Below are positions 24,795-33,462 of a stretch of 33,669 bases of DNA, one piece after another. Origin of the DNA: Paracoccus sp. UBA889 (GTDB lineage: Bacteria; Pseudomonadota; Alphaproteobacteria; Rhodobacterales; Rhodobacteraceae). The notes beneath the pieces were generated by a model. It was not told the DNA's origin and did not search any database. It was given only the letters and a program-made list of their open reading frames with translations. Both the position numbers and the translations under genes were made by a program. The stretch is from the NCBI GenBank assembly GCA_002294185.1, contig DBFD01000049.1:52545-86213 (forward strand), read 5' to 3'. Every line of letters starts with the position of its first letter. Position 1 is the stretch's first letter.

Positions 24795-27700
24795 TCAGTC
24801 CTCTTCCTCCCATGGCGCGCGGGCCAGCGTCTCGGCCAGGATGGGATAGCGCGCATCGCTGGCCCCGGCGCCGTCCAGATAGGGCAGCGGGAAGGCGCGG
24901 CGGACCAGATCGGCCTGCAGGATCTTGCCGCGCGAGCCGGGTTTCAGGGTCATCAGCAGACGTTGCGCGCCGGGAGCGTGGATCAGCCGGTCGATGATCG
25001 CGTCGCTGCCCGGCCCCTCGGCCACGTTCAGCCATTCCTGCGCGACAAGTTCCAGCCGCGTGACCGGTGTTTCGTCATCGCTCGCGATCTCTCGTGGCAG
25101 CATCCTTGTGCGGCGCAGGGGTTCGGATGCGTCGATCAGCACGGCGGCAGGGGCGGGCTGAGCGGCGGGGCCGGCCTGTTCCCAGAAGATCACGATGCGC
25201 GGGCGATCCGGCACCGGCATCGGTTCCAGCCCGGCGGCGATCATGGCGCTGTCGAGTTCCGGACCCTCGGGCTGACGGGCGGCGAATTGCACGCCGATCG
25301 CCTGCATCGCGCCCGGCGCCACGGCGCGATGTTCGGTGCGGGTGGCGGCGAATTGCAGCGCGAAGTCCTCGGTCGAGGCAAAAGCACCGGTCGAGAAGGG
25401 CTTGCGCAGCACGCGCTGGCCGGTGGTGTTCGGCGCGGCGCCGATATCGACGGCCTCGATATCGAGGACGTAATCGGTATGGGGGTCCATCGGGATCGGG
25501 ATCTCCAGCATGGAATGGCGGGCGCGCGTCTCATCGACGGCGATACAGGGTCCGGCCTCTTTCAGAAGTTCGGTCAGCACTGCCTCGAAGGGCGACAGAT
25601 GAGTGGCCGAGACAGGCTCCAGCGTGGCGTCGCCGATGGGCAGGGGGTGCTGCACGCCCGGCTCGTCAACCTGGCGGAACGATGCCGCCTTCAGGCGTGC
25701 CCGCAATTCCTTGCCATAGGCGGCATAAAGCTGATCCACATCGTTGGTATTGAAGACCAGCTTGATCGCCTCGTGGCCGAAGACATGCTGTTCCTTTTCG
25801 TCGGGCAGGGTGCACAGCATCCACGGATCCAGCCGCGCCGGCGCGCTTGCATCGGTGCGGAACCAGAAGGTTTCGGTCTGGTCCGTCTCGGTCTGCACCT
25901 GCCCTTCCGAATTGCGGACCTGCACGCCGGTGACGGTCGTCACCTTGTAGGTCTTGCCCGGCAGCATCAGCGCGACACTGGCCGAATCCGGTCCGAGGAA
26001 GCTTTCGACAACGCCGCGGTTGCGGGTGATCTGGGTTTCGTCCCAGTCGCTGCGGCTGAGTTCGGACATGCGGGTCAACTCGATCCCGGCGATGTAATAG
26101 GGCCGGCCAAGCTGTTCCATCGCCGTCGCGGTCTTGAGGTCGGAATAAAGAACGCCGATGCGGACCGCCTGCGTTCCGGCGGGCGGCTTCAGCGTCACCA
26201 GAACCGGCACCCGCCCCAGGATCGTGTTGGCATAGAGAACGGCGTGGAAGACATCCTCGATCCACGGGCCGGCCATGTCGATCCAGCGCGGTGGCAGCAA
26301 GGTGCCGGGCATCAGCATGTCGGACAGGAGCACGGGACGTTCGTCCAGAACGGCGCCGTCGTCGTCAAGGTAATGGATCGTCAGATTGCGACCGCGCCCG
26401 GATTCCTTGTTCAGCAGCCGTTCATTGGCCCACATCAGGATCACGCCCTCGGCGATCTCGCCTGTGGCCAGGTCGATCACGTCCGACAGGGGACCGTGCT
26501 TGTGGCCGATCAGATCCAGTTCGGCGGCGATGCTTTCGGATTTGCTGCGATCGCCGAAGACGACCGGCTGACCGGTATCCCACAGCGGCGAAGCCAGCAC
26601 CCGACCGTCGCAATTCGGCCCGTCTGGATTGGATCCGCCATCCCCGTTATCCGTCAGGCTGGCGGCCAGCGAGGCGCGATGGACCGCGCTGCCCTGGGCA
26701 AGGTTCTGGACCACCTGGGACAGGGTCAGCCGCGGCACGTCCAGCCGGTCGTTGCGGCGCTTGCCGGTGCTGCCCTCGGTCGCCGCGTTCAGTCGGGCGG
26801 TCTCGGCCGCGAGCCGGTCCGGGAAGCGGCCCGGCGCCGCGCCCGTGCCGAGGCTGGTAGCCCGGCTTGCGGTTTCGGCCAGCGGCGGCACGAGGATGCG
26901 GTCGCGGCCGGCGCGGATCAGGTCCGCCAGCGGTCCGGTCAGCATCGCATCGGCAAGGCGGCGATTGCCGCCGGCGCCGGTATTTCCGTCCTGCCGGGGC
27001 AGGCAGCGGACCTTGCCGCCCTGCACGATGGCAGGGACGATGCCGCGCGCGCGGTCCAGATCGCGATCGCCGGTGCGCCAGGTCTCGCGAACCTCGAGAA
27101 TGTCGTCGGCGGGCTCGGACCGCTCGGTCCCGCCCGGGTCGGGCCAGGCCACGCCCTTCAGCCGCCACCCGCTTTCCGAAGGTCCAAGCGGTTCATCGTT
27201 GAAGGTCCACAGCACGGGCGCGGCCGGCGCGGCGTCGTTGCAGATCGTGCCCCAGCGTTCGAGGATGGACTGTTCCTGGAATTCGGTGCGCTCCAGCGCC
27301 TTGGGCGCGGGGTTCGGCGTCCAGTTCAGCAGCGCCAGCTGCGCCGCCAGATTGGCGTCGGCGGGCGCGTTCTGGGTCCACCAGACCGAAGGCGCCGACC
27401 CGCCGCCGATGGCCGGGCCGCCATCGGCGGTTTCCAGCGTCACCGTCTTCAGATCGTAGCGATAGGAAAAATCGCCGCGCTTGACAAAGCCGTCGGCAGG
27501 CGCGCCGGGCGAGCCCAGAACATCTTCCCCGAAGATCGTCAGCGCGTCGTCGCGAGGCGTCGCCGACATGACCATGACCGGAATGGAATCGATCGGCACC
27601 ACCGGCATCGCATCGGCCGCGGGCTGGGCGGTCGCCGCCACCGCATCACCGATCTTGGCGTCGATCTTGCGATCCGTGCCGGTGCCCATGGCCAGCGCCG

Positions 27701-30700
27701 GCGAACGGCCCACCAGAGAGGCCGCCGTGACCAGTCTGGGCGCCGGCGGCAGGATCTGGTTCTGCTCGCCCAGATGGAAATTGACGCAGCCCTTGAGGGT
27801 GAAGAAGAACAGGTCCAGCTCGCCGCAGACCTCGCCGTCGATGCGCGCGATCTCGGTCTTGACCTCGACGCCGCCGATCACGTCGATGCGCTGGCCGATC
27901 TGCACGGCCAGACCGGCCGAGGCCGACAGCGAGATGATGAACAGCTTCAATTCGCCGCGCAGATACAGCAGGCCGCCGACATAGAACGGCTCGAATCCCA
28001 GCACCGCGTTAAAGCCTGCGGTCACCCGCAGATAGAGGTTGATCGAGGTGTTGCCCCAGACGATCGAGACTTCCAGCCCGGTTGCCAGGGCGGTTCCCTG
28101 CACCTGCGGCAAGGCGGGCAAATTCGACCAGGTGGGTTTGTAGGACGGGATGCCGTGCCCCGACACCATCATGTAGCCGGCGCCGTCGAAGACCTCGAAG
28201 ATCCGGATCCGGATCGGTCCGGGCATCGGACGGCCCTGCAGATCGCTGCCGGCGAATGTGCCCAGATAGACGTGCCAGTCGCCGCCGGACTTGAGGTTGA
28301 AGAAGGCCTCGATGGGGATCTTGATCTCGACGATGGGCTTGATCGAGAAGTCGATGGACAGCCCGATGGTCAGCGTGCCCCGCCCGAAATCCAGGTCGAT
28401 CACGCACATGAAGGTGCCTTCGGCGTTCTTGTCCTTCAATTCCGGCAGCACCGCCAGAAGCTTGGCCTTGACCATCAGCATGATGCGCGGTCCGGGCAGT
28501 TCCAGCAGGAACATGCCCTTGACGTTGAAGATCACCGGCGAGCCCATCGTGCCCAGCGTGATCCCGGCGCCAAAGGCCCAGCGGCCGACCTGCGGCTTCC
28601 AGGCCTGAAGGTTCGTGGGATCGCCCTGCGCCCGGTCCTTCAGCCATGTCAGCGCCGGCGTCAGCGAGGTGATGCCGTCCTCGTCCCGCCCGTAATGCAT
28701 CGCGAAAAGGCCGAGGAATCCGTAGATGCCGAAGCCCGATTGCGCCAGCGGGATCGCGACGGGCAACTCCACCTCCAGCGCGATGGCGACGCCGGTGGCG
28801 GGGCCGCCCTGGGCCGCGGGGATCTGGGCCACCGCGACCTGTGCTGCGATGCGCAGCTTGATCGGGATCAGCGAGACGTCGATGCCGCCCTTGATCTCCA
28901 TCGCGCCGCCGGAATTGTTCATCTCCATATAGCCGCGGCCTTCCAGGACGCCGGGAACCTTGAGCCCGGCGGCGAAGGCTGTCAGTTCGGGCGGTCCCAG
29001 CGGGTCCAGCGGCAGGCGGACGCGGGCGCGTTCGACGGTGATCACGCCCAGATCGACGGCAAAGCCCAGGTCGATCTCGAAGTTCAGCGGGTTGGTCCGG
29101 GCGATGCGCGCGCCCAGCACCTGCAGGATCTTGCCCAGCGGATCGGGCAGGCGAATCTGGCCCGGCCCCGAGACGTCGATGGTATAGCCCTTGGACTGAT
29201 CGAAGACCGGCCGCAATTCCCAGCCGGCGGTCGATCCCGGAGGCTGGCCGAATTTCAGCCCGATGGCCTTGTAGCGCACCGCCAGCGGCGTATCGCGCGG
29301 GATTTCCAGCAGCAGGAAACCGCCCAGCTTGATCCGGGCCGAAATCGCCGTTTCCACGTCGAACAGGATCACGGTTTCCCACCGGTCGCCGACGCGGCGG
29401 AACTTGCCCTCGCCGCCGAACAGCACGACACGTTCGACATTCAGAAGCGGCGTCCCGTCGATGCGGATCTCGGCCAGCGCCGAGGGCAGGGCGATCACGG
29501 CGGCCGACAGGATGATGGGCGCGACGCCGCCATCGGCGGGATTGGCGGGCGCGATTTCGGCCAGAAGCGGCGTGAAGATCGTCGTCATGCCAAGGATGTT
29601 GCGCGCGGTATTGGGGGCCTCAAGCGCCTGACCCTGCAACTGACCGGTCATCACCAGCCCGTCGCGGTCGTTGGGATCGGCCCCGATATACAGCTTGATC
29701 TCGTCGGTCTGGCTGGCCGGATCGGTCTGGTAGAGAAACAGGAAATCGGTGATCCCGTCGGCGGGATTGTTGCCCAGCCCGCGAATGTCGGGGATGGTGT
29801 TGCCGCCCGAGGTGTCCATCTGCGATTCCAGCGCGGTTTCGAAATCGACCTGGCCGGACAATTCGACGGCGACGAACTGATCCTGCACGATACGGATCTT
29901 CAGCCGTGCCTGGCGGAACCATGGCGGTGGCGGCGGATTGTCGGGCGGCACATCGCGCGCCGGCGGCACCGCGGGGGGCGGCTCGGGCGCGGCGGGGCGT
30001 CTCGCCTCGCCCTCGATCACCGGACCGGGCAGGGTCACGGAGAAATCGCGGATATTGGCCTTCCACCATTGCTCGCGCGGGCTGCCATGGGTTTTCCAGC
30101 CCGTGGTCCAGGCGCCTGCCGGCTGGGCGCTGGCGGCGACGGGCACGGGCAGGAAATTGACGGTAAAGCCCGACAGCGCCGGATCGTTGCGGATCAGCGC
30201 ATCCAGACCCTGCGCGCGGCGCTGCGACAGCAGGTAATTGTACTTCGCCTTCTGATCGTCGTTCTCGTAGCTTGCCGTGCCCTCGATGGTGACGGTCTTC
30301 GGGGTGATCCGCGCCAGAACCTGCCGCCACTGGGCCAGGAACTGCCGTGCCGGCGGCTTCCAGGGCGCGGTCGCGGCCGGATCGGTCGCCTGATCGGCCG
30401 AGGTGTTCAGCGGATTGATCGAGAATGTCACCACGTCATCGACCGGCGGGTGATCAAAGCGGAAATAGCCGTCGATCGAGGTGATCGTCTGGCCGGGCAG
30501 GGCGGCGCGCACCGTCTTAGTCTCGCCCCCCGCCAGAGCCAGGCTCAGCGTGGACGAGGCACCGGCGGGCGCGCCGTCGATCTGCCACTGGGTCGCGGCG
30601 TTCGGCGCCACGCCATCGACGCCGATCACCACCCCGCTGCCGCCGTCCGACACCAGGCGCAGCGGCGGCGCGTCCTGCGGTTGCCCGTCGAGCGTGATCG

Positions 30701-32051
30701 AGGTGGTGCGCAGACTGGCGGCCAGATCGGGCAGCGCGCCGGGCGCAGGCTCGACCGAGATCGCCTGCCGCAGCATGACGCGGATGGACAACACCTTCTG
30801 CTTGACCGGGGACGAGGTGTCGCGCGCCGTGATCGTGACCGTCTTGGCGGCCGCGGTCGCCGTCATCGAATGCAGCATTCCGGCGTGATCGGCACCGTCG
30901 AAATTCGCGTTGACGGTAAAGGGCGCACGCCCTCCGGTGACATCGACGACCATGCGGGTCGTTGCGGGCAGGCGGGCCTCGGCGGTGGTGTCGGTCAGAC
31001 GGGTGATGCCGATGGCGCGGCCCTCGGGGTCGAAGAACCGGGCCGACAGGGCCAGATCTCCCGACCCCTGATTGATCACCGCCACATCGAAATCGCCGGT
31101 GATGCCCGAGGATTGGCCCAGACCGATCAGCAGGTTTTCGACCCCGGCATTGACGGCGAAATCCTCGGCCCCGTTGGGCGCAAAGAAGATCCGCACCTCG
31201 GGCAGGAAGAGCCCGGTCCAGCTTTCGTCAAAGCCGAACTGGTCCAGAACCTCGGGCGGGGTATAGCCGTCGGCCAGATCCAGAAAGGCCGATCGGAAGG
31301 CGAAGCCCACAACGCGGCCGCTGCCGATGAAGGCATAGGCGGGCTGCATCCGGATCATCTCGACCGCCGCCAGGTCGCCGGGATCGTCCAGCCCCGCCAC
31401 ACCCAGCGACACCAGCGCCACGTCCAGAACCGCGTTGTTGCCCGAACCCTGCGACAGGCGCAGCTTCACCCTTGGCAGATGAAAGACGACATCGGGGCGC
31501 GAATCGTCGGGAACCAGAAGCCCGTTGGCCTCCATCTTCGCCGGTTTCAGGAAAGGCGGACGGATCTCGATTCCCGACAGGACCATGTCCAGCGTGAAGC
31601 CGGTTCCGGGATAATCCGAGGGCGGCGCATCGGTCGGAATCGCATCCAGGGCCGAAAGCAGGTTGCGCACCGGCTGAAAGGCGGTGGCGCCACCGGGAAC
31701 CGAGGCGACGCCCGCCGCCACGATCTGCCCTGCGGCGCGCGGAACGGTCAGCGCGAACTCGACCCGCGCATCGGTGATGTCAAGCCAGGGCTCGCGACGG
31801 TCGGGCTGGCTGCGGGGATGGCCTTCGGTATTCGCCGCACCGGCCCGCAAGGTTCCGGTCACGGGATCGTAGCTGGGCGGGTCGACATTGCCGGAAAACC
31901 GCGCAATCCCGCGGATTACCGTGCCATCATCGCTGGCCGCCGCCTCGTAGCTTTCCACATAGATCACCGACAGGGCGGCGTGCCACGCCGTCGATTCACC
32001 CTTCAGAAGATAGGGGCGGATGAGGTCGGCAAGAGCCAGGTCGAACTGCAT
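24795..32051 (-). CDS. Giant protein with OmpA-like segment and DUF6603-like core
   Basis: A 2,418-residue protein if the ATG at 32051 is used; the open frame extends to a TTG at 32132 (2,445 residues), but this overlaps the predicted -10 box, so the ATG is preferred despite no clear ribosome site. The N-terminal 500 residues are beta-rich. About residues 540-650 resemble an OmpA C-terminal domain (KTVTIEGTASYEND, then NYLLSQRRAQGLDALI), although the usual TD aspartate is lost. A proline-rich hinge (about 683-711) follows. Residues about 880-1430 form a long amphipathic, glycine-rich beta region with GFGIYGFLGLFAMHYGR, LLELPGPRIMLMV and YMMVSGHG, loosely recalling DUF6603. The last 900 residues have no recognised family. 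There is no signal peptide. First gene of a three-gene operon. Function unknown. Confidence 0.7.
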   Translation of the reverse strand: MQFDLALADLIRPYLLKGESTAWHAALSVIYVESYEAAASDDGTVIRGIARFSGNVDPPSYDPVTGTLRAGAANTEGHPRSQPDRREPWLDITDARVEFALTVPRAAGQIVAAGVASVPGGATAFQPVRNLLSALDAIPTDAPPSDYPGTGFTLDMVLSGIEIRPPFLKPAKMEANGLLVPDDSRPDVVFHLPRVKLRLSQGSGNNAVLDVALVSLGVAGLDDPGDLAAVEMIRMQPAYAFIGSGRVVGFAFRSAFLDLADGYTPPEVLDQFGFDESWTGLFLPEVRIFFAPNGAEDFAVNAGVENLLIGLGQSSGITGDFDVAVINQGSGDLALSARFFDPEGRAIGITRLTDTTAEARLPATTRMVVDVTGGRAPFTVNANFDGADHAGMLHSMTATAAAKTVTITARDTSSPVKQKVLSIRVMLRQAISVEPAPGALPDLAASLRTTSITLDGQPQDAPPLRLVSDGGSGVVIGVDGVAPNAATQWQIDGAPAGASSTLSLALAGGETKTVRAALPGQTITSIDGYFRFDHPPVDDVVTFSINPLNTSADQATDPAATAPWKPPARQFLAQWRQVLARITPKTVTIEGTASYENDDQKAKYNYLLSQRRAQGLDALIRNDPALSGFTVNFLPVPVAASAQPAGAWTTGWKTHGSPREQWWKANIRDFSVTLPGPVIEGEARRPAAPEPPPAVPPARDVPPDNPPPPPWFRQARLKIRIVQDQFVAVELSGQVDFETALESQMDTSGGNTIPDIRGLGNNPADGITDFLFLYQTDPASQTDEIKLYIGADPNDRDGLVMTGQLQGQALEAPNTARNILGMTTIFTPLLAEIAPANPADGGVAPIILSAAVIALPSALAEIRIDGTPLLNVERVVLFGGEGKFRRVGDRWETVILFDVETAISARIKLGGFLLLEIPRDTPLAVRYKAIGLKFGQPPGSTAGWELRPVFDQSKGYTIDVSGPGQIRLPDPLGKILQVLGARIARTNPLNFEIDLGFAVDLGVITVERARVRLPLDPLGPPELTAFAAGLKVPGVLEGRGYMEMNNSGGAMEIKGGIDVSLIPIKLRIAAQVAVAQIPAAQGGPATGVAIALEVELPVAIPLAQSGFGIYGFLGLFAMHYGRDEDGITSLTPALTWLKDRAQGDPTNLQAWKPQVGRWAFGAGITLGTMGSPVIFNVKGMFLLELPGPRIMLMVKAKLLAVLPELKDKNAEGTFMCVIDLDFGRGTLTIGLSIDFSIKPIVEIKIPIEAFFNLKSGGDWHVYLGTFAGSDLQGRPMPGPIRIRIFEVFDGAGYMMVSGHGIPSYKPTWSNLPALPQVQGTALATGLEVSIVWGNTSINLYLRVTAGFNAVLGFEPFYVGGLLYLRGELKLFIISLSASAGLAVQIGQRIDVIGGVEVKTEIARIDGEVCGELDLFFFTLKGCVNFHLGEQNQILPPAPRLVTAASLVGRSPALAMGTGTDRKIDAKIGDAVAATAQPAADAMPVVPIDSIPVMVMSATPRDDALTIFGEDVLGSPGAPADGFVKRGDFSYRYDLKTVTLETADGGPAIGGGSAPSVWWTQNAPADANLAAQLALLNWTPNPAPKALERTEFQEQSILERWGTICNDAAPAAPVLWTFNDEPLGPSESGWRLKGVAWPDPGGTERSEPADDILEVRETWRTGDRDLDRARGIVPAIVQGGKVRCLPRQDGNTGAGGNRRLADAMLTGPLADLIRAGRDRILVPPLAETASRATSLGTGAAPGRFPDRLAAETARLNAATEGSTGKRRNDRLDVPRLTLSQVVQNLAQGSAVHRASLAASLTDNGDGGSNPDGPNCDGRVLASPLWDTGQPVVFGDRSKSESIAAELDLIGHKHGPLSDVIDLATGEIAEGVILMWANERLLNKESGRGRNLTIHYLDDDGAVLDERPVLLSDMLMPGTLLPPRWIDMAGPWIEDVFHAVLYANTILGRVPVLVTLKPPAGTQAVRIGVLYSDLKTATAMEQLGRPYYIAGIELTRMSELSRSDWDETQITRNRGVVESFLGPDSASVALMLPGKTYKVTTVTGVQVRNSEGQVQTETDQTETFWFRTDASAPARLDPWMLCTLPDEKEQHVFGHEAIKLVFNTNDVDQLYAAYGKELRARLKAASFRQVDEPGVQHPLPIGDATLEPVSATHLSPFEAVLTELLKEAGPCIAVDETRARHSMLEIPIPMDPHTDYVLDIEAVDIGAAPNTTGQRVLRKPFSTGAFASTEDFALQFAATRTEHRAVAPGAMQAIGVQFAARQPEGPELDSAMIAAGLEPMPVPDRPRIVIFWEQAGPAAQPAPAAVLIDASEPLRRTRMLPREIASDDETPVTRLELVAQEWLNVAEGPGSDAIIDRLIHAPGAQRLLMTLKPGSRGKILQADLVRRAFPLPYLDGAGASDARYPILAETLARAPWEEED

Positions 32052-32356
32052 CGAAAGCTGCCGTGCTGAAAGACATGCCCCGGAGGGCACCACGAAGAAC
32101 GAAAAACGCGGATTGGTCACCCGATAAATCAATATTAATACGACAAAATATTTCAGTCAAATTATTTTGCTTGTGCTTAAATAACCTAAACGTTTTTATT
32201 GCAGGAGTGTTCTGGAGGAATATTTGATATAGGTTTATCATATCATTGAAGTTCAATCGTAAAAAACGGACCCCGGGATCAAAGTCGCTGGTGGCAGGCT
32301 GCGGACGGGCCGGTTCGGGTCGATGATATCGGGCGCAGGCGCATGACATTCTGCTT
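32052..32356. other. Long AT-rich intergenic stretch
   Basis: No credible gene lies between the giant-protein start and the DUF1045 stop. About 32125-32275 is strikingly AT-rich against the GC-rich window and holds the promoter described separately. An open frame through it on the minus strand (to 32406) has no ribosome site and no coding character. The rest is GC-rich with the hairpins listed separately. Confidence 0.7.
32132..32160 (-). promoter_or_regulatory. Sigma-70-like promoter of the giant-protein operon
   Basis: On the minus strand, TTGACT (32155-32160) matches the -35 consensus in five of six bases, and TAATAT (32132-32137) lies after a 17-base spacer as a -10 element (four of six). 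Transcription would begin near 32125, leaving a leader of about 74 bases before the ATG at 32051. The site lies in the AT-rich island; it is predicted from pattern only. Confidence 0.5.
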
Positions 32357-32380
32357 TGGAAAACGGTCCGGCGCCGGGCC
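32357..32380 (-). terminator. Possible terminator of the DUF1045 transcript
   Basis: On the minus strand, GGCCCG and CGGACC form a six-bp stem (32365-32380, loop GCGC, one G-T pair) followed by GTTTTCC. It lies about 105 bases after the DUF1045 stop. The T-run is short, so efficiency is uncertain. Confidence 0.4.
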
Positions 32381-32435
32381 AAAAAAACTTTGCAGGCACA
32401 AAGCATTCCTTTCGGGTTGGGATCCGGGCATCGCG

Positions 32436-32466
32436 GCCGGCTGCCCGATACTTCGTGGCAGCCGGC
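32436..32466. other. Perfect 10-bp stem-loop downstream of DUF1045
   Basis: GCCGGCTGCC (32436-32445) and GGCAGCCGGC (32457-32466) form a perfect stem with an 11-base loop, 20 bases after the DUF1045 stop. It has no T-tail on either strand, so it probably protects the mRNA 3' end or aids termination with the next hairpin. Confidence 0.4.
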
Positions 32467-32485
32467 GTGATCCGGATCGCGCGAC

Positions 32486-33151
32486 TCAGCCCTTCGCTGT
32501 TCCGGTCAGTGACCAGACCCCGATCTGGCGAAAGCGGCCGCCCTCGGGCTGCTGAAACAGGCAAAGTCGGTCGATCGGAAAGGGGCGGGGCAGGGCCGGC
32601 TGGAGGATCGGGGCCAGCGCGGCCACGATGGCGCGGCCCTCGGCCCCGTCAACGGGACCGGTCAGGGTCAGGTGAAAGCGGAAATCCTCGGCCACATGGG
32701 GATAGCCCCAGCGATCGAGATTGCCGCGCTGTCGCGGAGACAGGCTTTCGGGGCGGCGCCGGGCAATTTCGGTCGCGGTCAAGGGCGCACGAAGGTCGTC
32801 CAGATGCCGCACCACGGCAAGGGCCAGCCGTGCCAGCGCCTCGGAGGGCGCGACCGGGCGCAGGGCGACGAAACCGGCATCGCAAGCCAACTGCATCGCG
32901 GGCAGCGCGACCGGCGCGAGGCTGGCGCAAAGCCGCTCCATCCGGCTTTCGATCGTGGCGATGCTGCAACCCTCGGCCAGCCGGAACGGCGCCTTGATGG
33001 TGCCGTGAAAGCCATAGCGGGCGGGCGCGGCGACCAGATCGCGTTGGGGGCGCGGCAGGCCTGTCGTCCCGATATCCTCGCCCGACAGCCACCGGCCGGC
33101 CAGATCGTCCAACTGCCCCGGCGGCGGCGCCCAGTAAATCGCAAGTCTCAT
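32486..33151 (-). CDS. DUF1045 / putative phosphonate metabolism protein
   Basis: A 221-residue protein of the DUF1045 family (TIGR03223-like), a two-histidine phosphoesterase-like fold found in phn operons. Both signature motifs are intact: FHGTIK (His49, Thr51) and FHLTLTG (His160, Thr162). The family is thought to act on nucleotide or ribosyl phosphate intermediates beside the C-P lyase pathway, but no reaction is proven. AGGG lies before the ATG. Next to it are decayed phnC and phnF remnants, so the gene may have outlived its pathway. It reads leftward, divergent from the phnC remnant. Confidence 0.88.
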   Translation of the reverse strand: MRLAIYWAPPPGQLDDLAGRWLSGEDIGTTGLPRPQRDLVAAPARYGFHGTIKAPFRLAEGCSIATIESRMERLCASLAPVALPAMQLACDAGFVALRPVAPSEALARLALAVVRHLDDLRAPLTATEIARRRPESLSPRQRGNLDRWGYPHVAEDFRFHLTLTGPVDGAEGRAIVAALAPILQPALPRPFPIDRLCLFQQPEGGRFRQIGVWSLTGTAKG

Positions 33152-33208
33152 GATCCCTCGCTAACCGCTTTGCAAGGCGGACGCATGTCACGGCTGTCGA
33201 TTCACCCA

Positions 33209-33263
33209 TCCGACGGAACCTTCACGGAACCGTCCCCAAGGCGTCAAGGGATCGTCACGGGAC
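33209..33263 (+). promoter_or_regulatory. Tandem 11-bp repeats resembling a PhoB-binding array
   Basis: Five consecutive degenerate 11-base units fill 33209-33263: TCCGACGGAAC, CTTCACGGAAC, CGTCCCCAAGG, CGTCAAGGGAT and CGTCACGGGAC. The last two share CGTCA at exactly 11 bases apart (33242 and 33253). PhoB is known to bind 11-bp direct repeats (CTGTCAT plus four bases), and phn genes are classic Pho targets. The units are weak matches to the consensus, and binding is inferred from spacing and context. Confidence 0.35.
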
Positions 33264-33300
33264 GCGCGCAAGGAATCTTCCGGACAAGGCAGGGGCAGCA

Positions 33301-33462
33301 ATGCGCATCGAGGCCGAGAACATGATCCGCGATTTCCGCGCCATGCGCGCGGTTGATCGCGTCAGCTTCGTCGTCGAGACGCCGATGATGATCGGCATGA
33401 TCGGCAGGTTGATCCACGGCCAGGCGCGGCGCCGACGCCGCGAGGCGCGTCCGTCCGACTAA
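33301..33462 (+). pseudogene. phnC: phnC remnant lacking the ATP-binding loop
   Basis: A 53-codon open frame whose start matches the N-terminus of the phosphonate ABC importer ATPase PhnC: RDFRAMRAVDRVSF, then VVETPMMIGMIGR. In a normal PhnC this is followed by SGAGKSTLLRMINRL, the Walker A loop. Here GR is joined directly to LIHGQ, as if about 13 codons were lost between two GR/NR-like sequences, and the frame ends soon after in an arginine-rich tail. An AGGGG ribosome site and an upstream repeat array remain. It cannot bind ATP, so it is a broken gene. The identification rests on the N-terminal pattern and the phn neighbours. Confidence 0.6.

Noticed and set aside
21647-24997. Plus-strand open frame of 1,116 codons opposite the FnIII-like gene
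   Set aside because: Same antisense composition; no ribosome site or family resemblance.
24423-32069. Plus-strand open frame of 2,548 codons opposite the giant protein
   Set aside because: It is rich in Arg, Gly, Gln, His and Asp with no regular secondary-structure pattern. Long antisense frames are expected in high-GC coding DNA, and the minus-strand protein has sensible strands and hydrophobic periodicity.
31996-32406. Minus-strand open frame of 136 codons through the AT-rich island
   Set aside because: No ribosome site, no family features, and it overlaps the giant-protein start in another frame.
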